In this document: positions 6,044-11,643 of the stretch, in pieces
Position numbering within the stretch: the first letter of the stretch is position 1
Layout of the letters: the number at the start of each line of letters is the position of its first letter
Assembly: GCA_003489345.1 (NCBI GenBank)
Contig: DNIT01000105.1
Location: 1-11,643 of the forward strand
Direction of reading: 5' to 3'
DNA: 11,643 nucleotides
DNA from: Pelotomaculum sp.
Lineage (GTDB): Bacteria > Bacillota > Desulfotomaculia > Desulfotomaculales > Pelotomaculaceae
The notes under the pieces: model-generated
Told to the model about the DNA's origin: nothing
Seen by the model: the letters and a program-made list of their open reading frames with translations, nothing else
Database searches by the model: none
Translations under genes and position numbers: made by a program

Positions 6044-6430
6044 ATGTTTGAATTGGACCTGCGGAGCCGCGCGCCTATTTATGAACAACTGGTTGATAAA
6101 ATCAAAGAGCTCATCATCAATAACGTCCTCAAACCTGACGAGCAATTACCTGCCGTACGGGTTCTGGCCGGTGAATTAACCATTAATCCCAATACCATCC
6201 AGAAGGCCTACCGGGAACTGGAGTCCCGGGAATATATTTACTCTATTCCGGGAAAAGGCAGCTTCGTCAAGCCTGCTGTTTCTGAGAATAACACAGCCCG
6301 CTTGCAGACACTGGAAAACGAGCTTTCGAGAATTGTGTTGGAGATGCTTTATTTTGGCGCTTCCCCCCAAAGAATCATTACCCGGGTTAAAACGCAGTTA
6401 GCCAAAAATGGAGGAGGTAAAAACGGATGA
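6044..6430 (+). CDS. YtrA-subfamily GntR transcriptional repressor
   Basis: This 128-residue winged-helix regulator belongs to the short YtrA branch of GntR, which controls ABC transporters induced by cell-wall antibiotics in B. subtilis and its relatives. The opening LDLRSRAPIYEQLVDKIKELI and the motif LPAVRVLAGELTINPNTIQKAYRELESREYI (roughly 40-70, recognition helix at NPNTIQKAYREL) are typical, followed by the wing GKGSFV. Residues 80-128 form only a short helical dimerisation part with no ligand domain, as in YtrA. An AGGAGGGG ends 7 nt before ATG 6044. The stop overlaps the ATPase start by 4 nt (ATGA). It probably represses its own operon through the palindrome at 6007-6020; the inducer is unknown. 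Confidence 0.93.
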   Translation: MFELDLRSRAPIYEQLVDKIKELIINNVLKPDEQLPAVRVLAGELTINPNTIQKAYRELESREYIYSIPGKGSFVKPAVSENNTARLQTLENELSRIVLEMLYFGASPQRIITRVKTQLAKNGGGKNG

Positions 6431-7326
6431 TTGAGCTGGAAAGTGTCGGCAAAAGCTTCCAGGATTTAGAGGCACTCAAGGACGTAAGCCTGTCCGTGCG
6501 CAAAGGCTCTATTTACGGACTGGTCGGCTCCAACGGTGCTGGAAAAACAACATTGTTAAAACTTTTAGCCGGCATTTATAAACAAAATGCAGGAACGCTG
6601 ACAATTGACGCCCAACCGGTATTTGAAAACGACTGGATTAAGTCGCGCACGGTTTTCATTCCCGATTTGCTGTATTATTTTCCTAATTTTACGATTCAAG
6701 ACATGGCTCATTTCTATGCGCATATTTACCCCCGGTGGGACCAGGCGCGTTTTGAAAAACTCGGGGGCGCTTTTCATATCGAGGTCAAACGGCGCGTGAA
6801 AACATTGTCCAAAGGGATGCAGCGCCAGGTCTCCTTTTGGCTGGGTCTGGCGCTGACGCCCGATGTGATGATCTTGGACGAGCCTCTTGACGGATTGGAT
6901 CCGGTGATGCGTCAAAAAGTAAAAAAACTCATTATTCAGGACGTGGCTGAAAGAGAAATGACCGTCATGCTCTCTTCACACAATTTACGCGATCTGGAAG
7001 ATATCTGCGACTATATCGGCATTTTACACCAGGGCAGAATGCTGATTCAGAAGGACCTGGACGATCTGAAAGCGGACGTACATAAGATCCAGGTTGCTTT
7101 TAGCGGGGAGACCCCTCCTGCGCTGCTTCAAGACATGCCGGCGCTCTACCGGGAAAAAAGAGGCAGCGTGCTGATCTTAATCATGCGCGGCGCCTATGAA
7201 GAGATCATGAAGCGCATGCAGTCCTATCACCCTGCCATTTTGGATGTCCTGCCGCTCACTTTGGAGGAAATATTCATCTACGAAATGGGGGATCATGGTT
7301 ATGAAATCAAAAACATCCTTGCTTAA
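6427..7326 (+). CDS. ABC transporter ATPase (YtrB-like)
   Basis: This 299-residue nucleotide-binding subunit on the cytoplasmic side energises the permease encoded next. The motifs are complete: Walker A GSNGAGKT (34-41), signature LSKGMQRQ (127-134), Walker B VMILDEP (147-153) and H-loop H185 in LSSHN. The usual Q-loop glutamine is not evident; FIPDLLYYFPNFT stands in that place, as in YtrB-like proteins. Residues 205-299 form a C-terminal extension of the kind common in ABC-2 export ATPases. Translation is coupled to the regulator gene by an ATGA overlap, with GGAGG at 6412-6416. The permease gene starts inside its 3' end. The substrate cannot be told from the ATPase. Confidence 0.95.
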   Translation: MIELESVGKSFQDLEALKDVSLSVRKGSIYGLVGSNGAGKTTLLKLLAGIYKQNAGTLTIDAQPVFENDWIKSRTVFIPDLLYYFPNFTIQDMAHFYAHIYPRWDQARFEKLGGAFHIEVKRRVKTLSKGMQRQVSFWLGLALTPDVMILDEPLDGLDPVMRQKVKKLIIQDVAEREMTVMLSSHNLRDLEDICDYIGILHQGRMLIQKDLDDLKADVHKIQVAFSGETPPALLQDMPALYREKRGSVLILIMRGAYEEIMKRMQSYHPAILDVLPLTLEEIFIYEMGDHGYEIKNILA

Positions 7327-9370
7327 CCGGGGCATACTGCTCAATGATTTTAAAAGATTCACCTGGATCGGCGCCGGATATCTGCTGATACTGCTTCTGA
7401 GCGTACCGCTGAAAGTATTCATGCTGTACAGTAAATCCGAAGACATGATCATCAATAACACGTCTGCGTATTTGCGTATCTTGCAGTTTGATACCAATGC
7501 CGCCCTGCTGCAGGTCATGTCGTTGATCGTTGTTCCCGTTTTGACCGGCCTTTTGCTATTCCGATATTTGCAGGACAGTCAGGCCTCGGATATGCTGCAC
7601 ACTTTGCCCGTCAAGCGGGAAACCCTTTACCGGACTCATGTTACGGCAGGCATTTTATTCCTGTTCGTACCGCTCATCCTTACTGCGCTGGTCACCTGGG
7701 CGCTGGTCGCCGGGTTGGGGATTGAACATGTGAACGGTACGGACATACTGAGCTGGCTGGCTGTCAGCCTGCTGACGAACCTGCTTTTCTTCATCTGCAG
7801 CGTGGCTGTCGGTATGATTACCGGTATGTCCACCGTGCAGGGCGTGTTAAGCTTCATCCTGCTCCTATTGCCCAGCGGGCTGTCCTTATTGCTGCTGAAT
7901 AATATGAGCAAGTATATTTACGGATTGCCGTATGGTTTCTATTACGACAACATAACACACCTTTCTCCCCTGATCAGGCTGACTGAAAATTCTATCCGCT
8001 CTATTACAGCCGTTGAAATCGTGGTTTATTTGTCAAGCAGCATCGCCCTGTATTTTCTAGGCAGGCACCTTTACCGGAAACGCCGGTTGGAAGCGGCCGG
8101 CGACGCCATTACCTTCGATATTCTGCGGCCGGTTTTCAAATACAGTGTCACTTTTTGCTTCATGCTGCTTCTGGGCAGTTATTTTTACAGTGACCAGGGC
8201 AATATTGGCTGGACCTATTTCGGTTATTTTCTCGGCTCCTTACTGGCCTATTTCCTGGCCGAAATACTGCTCAACAAATCCCTGCAGGTTTTTCAGCCGC
8301 ATCGCCTGAAAGGCTACGGCATTTATTGCCTGGTCATTATCGCCCTGTTAGGTCTGCTCCGTTTTGATTGCGCCGGTTATGAAAAAAGGTTGCCCGATCC
8401 GGTCGAAGTAAGAAGCATCTATCTGGATTACTCTTTTTACGGCTTAAAAGAAAAAGATAATGCTCTGCGCGTTGCCATTAATGTGCGGGACGGCGTTGAA
8501 TATCAGTACCAGCCGCCTGTTCCGGCCATATTTACCGAAAAGAATAATATAGCCAATATTTATGCACTGCACCAGAAAATAGTCGCCAACCGACTGGATG
8601 GAAAAAAAGCGTTAACAAAACGTACAAATAGGGATACCCAGCAGATTTGTCTGGCCTACGAGATGGAAGACGGCAGCCATATATACCGGCAGTATGAGAT
8701 TGCCGCGCAGGATTATGCGGCATATCTGAAACCAATTTACGAATCGCGGGAATACAAGCAGCTGCACAATGAAATTCTTCGCATCAACATTGCAGATATC
8801 AATCTAATCGAGGTTAGCGCGTCCGGAATCAATAAGAACGTCCGTATTATTGAGCCGGGACTGATTGTCCAAGCCGTCGGCGCCCTGCAGAGCGACGTTT
8901 ACGAAAGAAGCTATGAAGAAATGACGGATATGCGGCCCCCCTGGGCACATATCAATATCTCTTTAAAAAATCATCGCAGTGTCGACCTTGGCTGGGAAAA
9001 ATCATACGATCATTTCGGCAGGTGGCTCGTTGCGCTGGGCGCTTATAATCAGGCCCGCTTGCTTCCGGATGACATCGCCTACGCAATTGTTGACAAAAGC
9101 CCTGATCTGAACAAGCAAGATACGTACAAACTGCCAAGCCAGTTGGATCTTCGGGATTTAGAAGAGAAGCCGGGTATTCTAAAAATCACTGATCCGGAAA
9201 AACTGGAGATTTGTTTAAGCAATATGCACAATTATGGCAATTATAATAGAGGAAGCATGGAACAGCAGGCGTATAGCGTGGTTTTCCTGCTAAAAAACGG
9301 CGCCACCTTTGCGGGACTCCTTTTTGAAGATGATGCGCCCGCTTTTGTTAAAGAGCACTTTGCCGGGTAA
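7301..9370 (+). CDS. ABC-2 permease with a large C-terminal soluble domain (YtrC-like)
   Basis: This membrane partner of the ATPase has 689 residues from ATG 7301. Hydrophobic segments appear at about 21-43, 70-90, 116-140, 153-177, 180-200, 237-254, 281-295, 303-322 and 339-354, an ABC-2-like membrane half. The loop DMLHTLPVKRETLYRTH (98-113) is the usual coupling stretch of this family. Residues 355-689 are soluble, with no membrane segment, and resemble the conserved tail of Firmicute YtrC-type permeases (DUF6449 as I recall). I prefer ATG 7301 because GGGGG stands 9 nt before it; ATG 7295 is too close, and the frame opening at 7244 lies deep in the ATPase gene. Transport direction and substrate are unknown; the YtrA context suggests envelope stress or antimicrobial-peptide response. 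Confidence 0.88.
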   Translation: MKSKTSLLNRGILLNDFKRFTWIGAGYLLILLLSVPLKVFMLYSKSEDMIINNTSAYLRILQFDTNAALLQVMSLIVVPVLTGLLLFRYLQDSQASDMLHTLPVKRETLYRTHVTAGILFLFVPLILTALVTWALVAGLGIEHVNGTDILSWLAVSLLTNLLFFICSVAVGMITGMSTVQGVLSFILLLLPSGLSLLLLNNMSKYIYGLPYGFYYDNITHLSPLIRLTENSIRSITAVEIVVYLSSSIALYFLGRHLYRKRRLEAAGDAITFDILRPVFKYSVTFCFMLLLGSYFYSDQGNIGWTYFGYFLGSLLAYFLAEILLNKSLQVFQPHRLKGYGIYCLVIIALLGLLRFDCAGYEKRLPDPVEVRSIYLDYSFYGLKEKDNALRVAINVRDGVEYQYQPPVPAIFTEKNNIANIYALHQKIVANRLDGKKALTKRTNRDTQQICLAYEMEDGSHIYRQYEIAAQDYAAYLKPIYESREYKQLHNEILRINIADINLIEVSASGINKNVRIIEPGLIVQAVGALQSDVYERSYEEMTDMRPPWAHINISLKNHRSVDLGWEKSYDHFGRWLVALGAYNQARLLPDDIAYAIVDKSPDLNKQDTYKLPSQLDLRDLEEKPGILKITDPEKLEICLSNMHNYGNYNRGSMEQQAYSVVFLLKNGATFAGLLFEDDAPAFVKEHFAG

Positions 9371-9392
9371 AAAGAGAGCGGAGGATAACCCC

Positions 9393-9473
9393 GTGCCCAC
9401 TACGCATAAGAAACATCCCAATTGTCACTTGCCGCAAGCAGTCTTCTCGAAAAGGCTTGACTCACGGACTTAG
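9393..9473 (+). CDS. Possible 26-residue small protein
   Basis: A GTG start with GGAGG 8 nt upstream (9380-9384) opens 26 codons after the permease and before the terminator (VPTTHKKHPNCHLPQ..., ending DSRT). The ribosome binding site is strong and it would be the last gene of the operon. Its composition is basic with no hydrophobic stretch and no family I know. It could be chance. Confidence 0.25.
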   Translation: MPTTHKKHPNCHLPQAVFSKRLDSRT

Positions 9474-9510
9474 AAGTTTAAAAAAGTCGTAGGGCATAGG
9501 CGCAGGGCGT

Positions 9511-9542
9511 AAAAAAAGCAGGGGGTGACCCCCTGCTTTTTT
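9511..9542. terminator. Bidirectional terminator between the ABC operon and paaK
   Basis: A6-GCAGGGGG and CCCCCTGC-T6 pair perfectly around a TGA loop, giving a G/C-rich stem with a T run on both strands. It ends the plus-strand ABC operon and the minus-strand livF-paaK transcript, which converge here. Confidence 0.95.
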
Positions 9543-9591
9543 AATAATTCTACCCCCTAGGCCTGACCAATAAGAAATACAGCACGGCAAA

Positions 9592-10932
9592 TTAAAAAAT
9601 AGAGTTTTTAAGTTCCCGCCGGTCCATCACCCGCTTGGCCTTGCCTTCGCTCCTGGGAATGGTCCGGGGTTCTACGAACTTGATCTTGACGCTTATATTC
9701 AGGACGCTCAAGATTTTAGCGCGAATTCTTTGTTCCAGCCCCTCGAGCTGTTTAATCTTATCCGAAAACATCTTCTCGGACAGCTCAACCCATACTTCCA
9801 GGTTGTCTAATTCACCCTTGCGGTCCACCACCAATAAATAATGCGGCTCGGTTTCGCCGAATTCCAAAAGCACGCTCTCGACCTGGGACGGGAAGACGTT
9901 GACGCCCCTGATTATAAGCATATCGTCGTTGCGGCCGGTAATCCGCTGCATGCGCGCGTGGGTGCGCCCGCAGGCGCATTTTTCAGGTAAGAGCGCCGAA
10001 ACATCATGGGTACGGTAGCGAATTAAGGGGATGCCTTCTTTGGTAATTGTGGTCAGGACCAGTTCTCCCTGCTGCCCGTAAGGCAGGGGTTCACAGGTAT
10101 CCGGGTCGATAATTTCAGCTATAAAGTGATCCTCATGGATATGGCTGCCGTTTTGAACCGGGCATTCCAGAGAAACTCCCGGACCCATGATCTCGCTCAG
10201 CCCGTAGATATCCAGGGCTGTAAGGTGGAGCTTCTCCTCAATCTGGGTCCGCATGTTTTCCGTCCACGGCTCGGCCCCGAAAAAGCCGGCCTTTAAATTC
10301 AGCTTTTTGAAATCAACGCCGGCCGCTATTCCTTCTTCAGCCAGGTACAGGGCGTAGGAAGGGGTGCCGGCAATGATCGTGGCGCCAAAATCCTGCAACA
10401 GCATCAGCTGCCGTGCTGTGTTGCCGGTCGAAGCGGGTACAACAGAGGCGCCCAGCCGTTCAGCCCCAAAGTGCACCCCCAGGCCCCCGGTGAAAAGTCC
10501 ATACCCGTAAGCGACATGCACCACGTCGTCTTTAGTCCCCCCGGCCGCTGTCAGACCTCGACATATCATGTCCGCCCAGTTTTCGAGGTCCTTCCTGGTA
10601 TAGCCCACCGTCGTCGGTTTGCCGGTTGTACCCGAGGAGGCATGGATGCGTACAATATCGCTCATCGGCGCGGCGAAAAGGTCAAAAGGATAATTGTCTC
10701 TGAGATCCTGTTTATTCGTAAAAGGCAGATATTTAAGGTCTGACAGCGATTTGATATCTCCCGGCTCAATGCCTTTTTCCTTAAAAGCCTTCTGGTAAAA
10801 CGGCACCCGGGAAACCCTTTTGACTGTCTTCTTGAGCCGCTCAAGCTGCAGCTCTTCTAGGCCTTCCCTGGACATGGTTTCAATCTCCTGGTCCCAATAC
10901 TTTGTCTTGCTTTCCTTGAGAATAGAAATCAT
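9592..10932 (-). CDS. paaK: Phenylacetate-CoA ligase (PaaK family)
   Basis: This 446-residue adenylate-forming enzyme joins phenylacetate or a related aryl acid to CoA with ATP. Motifs in order: the P-loop SSGTTGKPT (99-107), YGYGLFTGGLG (142-152), GLSEIMGPG (244-252), YRTHD (306-310), the hinge RNDDMLIIRGVNVFPS (334-349) and the C-terminal catalytic lysine stretch EGKAKR (429-434). A CACGR motif (319-323), common in PaaK proteins, is present. Length is normal. The ATG start at 10932 has only a weak GTGGTG upstream. It lies 79 nt after livF on the same strand with no terminator between, so they are probably one operon. In anaerobes such a pairing serves aromatic acid or aromatic amino acid metabolism; the true acid substrate may differ from phenylacetate. 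Confidence 0.95.
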   Translation of the reverse strand: MISILKESKTKYWDQEIETMSREGLEELQLERLKKTVKRVSRVPFYQKAFKEKGIEPGDIKSLSDLKYLPFTNKQDLRDNYPFDLFAAPMSDIVRIHASSGTTGKPTTVGYTRKDLENWADMICRGLTAAGGTKDDVVHVAYGYGLFTGGLGVHFGAERLGASVVPASTGNTARQLMLLQDFGATIIAGTPSYALYLAEEGIAAGVDFKKLNLKAGFFGAEPWTENMRTQIEEKLHLTALDIYGLSEIMGPGVSLECPVQNGSHIHEDHFIAEIIDPDTCEPLPYGQQGELVLTTITKEGIPLIRYRTHDVSALLPEKCACGRTHARMQRITGRNDDMLIIRGVNVFPSQVESVLLEFGETEPHYLLVVDRKGELDNLEVWVELSEKMFSDKIKQLEGLEQRIRAKILSVLNISVKIKFVEPRTIPRSEGKAKRVMDRRELKNSIF

Positions 10933-11011
10933 CCATATACACCACTTTCCATGATATTTTTATTGAAACAACAGCTTGCCAACATATTTTGCGCCCGGTC
11001 TCTCAATGCTG

Positions 11012-11643
11012 TCAAGACACCGCCGATCTGGCGCGGCCCAGGTAGGCTTCCTGCACCCGGGTATCCTTCAGCATAGTATCTGCTGTTCCGCTTAAAGCCA
11101 CCCGGCCCCTTTCCACCACCAGCGCCCGGTCGGCTACCTTCAACGCGGCTTTCGTATTCTGTTCCACCAGGACCACGGCGACACCGGTCTTTTTCAAAGC
11201 CGCAAGTGACGTCATAATTTCCTTAACCACCAGCGGGGCCAAGCCGGTCGAAGGCTCGTCGAGGAGCAGGAAGGAGGGCCGGGCCATCAACCCTCGCCCG
11301 ATGGCCAGCATCTGCTGCAGGCCGCCGCTCAGCATGCCTGCAGGCTGGTCCTCTCTTCCCCGCAGGGCGGGAAAGAGGTCTAATATTACGCCGGCATCCC
11401 GCCTTATAGCGGACTTGCCGGAATGATAGCGGTGATAGGCTCCCAGGATGAGGTTGTCGTAAACGGTCAGGGAGGTAAAAATCTCCCTTCGTTCGGGCAC
11501 CAGCGCGATCCCCTGCCTTACCATATACTCCGGCGGCCTACGGGTAACAGACCGGCCCTTAAGGATTATTTCACCTCCGGCAGGCTTGTAAAGACCCGCC
11601 AGCGTCCCCAGCAGGGTGCTTTTCCCGGCCCCGTTGGGTCCCA
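11012..11643 (-). CDS. livF: Branched-chain amino acid-type ABC transporter ATPase LivF (5' end cut off)
   Basis: This is the second ATPase of a LivKHMGF-type importer for branched-chain or aromatic amino acids and related carboxylates. The window shows 209 residues; the reading frame runs off the right edge just before the Walker A motif, which begins at the first visible codon (GPNGAGKST). About 30 N-terminal residues are missing. Also visible are LVPERREIFTSLTVYDNL, the signature LSGGLQQMLAIGRGLM (family usually LSGGEQQ), Walker B FLLLDEPSTGLAP, the H-loop region VVLVEQN and the LivF-type ending with AYLG. An internal ATG at 11524 is not the start. The rest of the importer is expected beyond the right edge. 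Confidence 0.95.
   Translation of the reverse strand, partial: GPNGAGKSTLLGTLAGLYKPAGGEIILKGRSVTRRPPEYMVRQGIALVPERREIFTSLTVYDNLILGAYHRYHSGKSAIRRDAGVILDLFPALRGREDQPAGMLSGGLQQMLAIGRGLMARPSFLLLDEPSTGLAPLVVKEIMTSLAALKKTGVAVVLVEQNTKAALKVADRALVVERGRVALSGTADTMLKDTRVQEAYLGRARSAVS

Noticed and set aside
7244..7300. Longer permease start at 7244
   Set aside because: It lies deep inside the ATPase gene without a ribosome binding site; ATG 7301 has one at a good distance.
1..11643. CRISPR array, tRNA, rRNA, insertion sequence or phage genes
   Set aside because: No regularly spaced repeats, transposase motifs, attachment-site pair or structured RNA genes were found on reading both strands.

Overview
The window reads as an anaerobic Firmicute of the clostridial/Peptococcaceae type (Pelotomaculum/Desulfotomaculum-like). 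The reasons are strong GGAGG ribosome binding sites with TTG and GTG starts, a PdaA-type sporulation deacetylase, BlaI/M56 and YtrA-type regulators, and a LivF-PaaK cluster of the kind anaerobes use for aromatic or amino acid metabolism. This is inferred from protein families, not from a marker gene. The sequence is cut at both ends (livF on the right, probably argJ on the left), so it is probably a contig or an arbitrary slice.

Layout. 1-1483: argC on the minus strand, with a promoter carrying a near-palindromic operator candidate. Downstream is a probable start of argJ, tangled in a perfect 30-bp inverted repeat at the window edge. 1484-2729: a membrane-anchored PdaA-like polysaccharide deacetylase (minus) with its own terminator, and a 17-bp perfect hairpin separating it from the next operon. 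2730-4544: a blaI/M56-peptidase pair (minus) whose promoter is covered by two ACTACA-N4-TGTAGT dyads; the peptidase has no penicillin-binding sensor domain. 4545-4950: no convincing gene, but a good terminator for the next unit. 4951-5688: an AbrB-type antitoxin and PIN toxin pair (minus) with its promoter. 5689-6043: a spacer with an orphan hairpin and the promoter and operator of the next operon. 6044-9370: a plus-strand YtrA-type operon of GntR repressor, ABC ATPase and a large ABC-2 permease with a C-terminal soluble domain. 9371-9591: a short spacer ending in a bidirectional terminator. 9592-11643: paaK and the 3' part of livF on the minus strand.

How the parts work together. argC belongs to arginine biosynthesis, and livF-paaK to uptake and activation of branched-chain or aromatic acids; these look like ordinary metabolic genes. 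The middle (about 1.5-9.4 kb) groups three cell-envelope loci: PdaA, the BlaI/M56 signalling pair and the YtrA-type transporter. A toxin-antitoxin pair sits among them. The blaI/M56 and vapBC stretch looks more AT-rich by eye than argC and paaK, which fits an accessory segment. No mobile element, CRISPR array, tRNA or rRNA was seen. I found no clearly new multi-gene system. The most unusual items are the M56 antirepressor with an unrecognised sensor tail, its N4-spaced operator pair, and the terminal inverted repeat.
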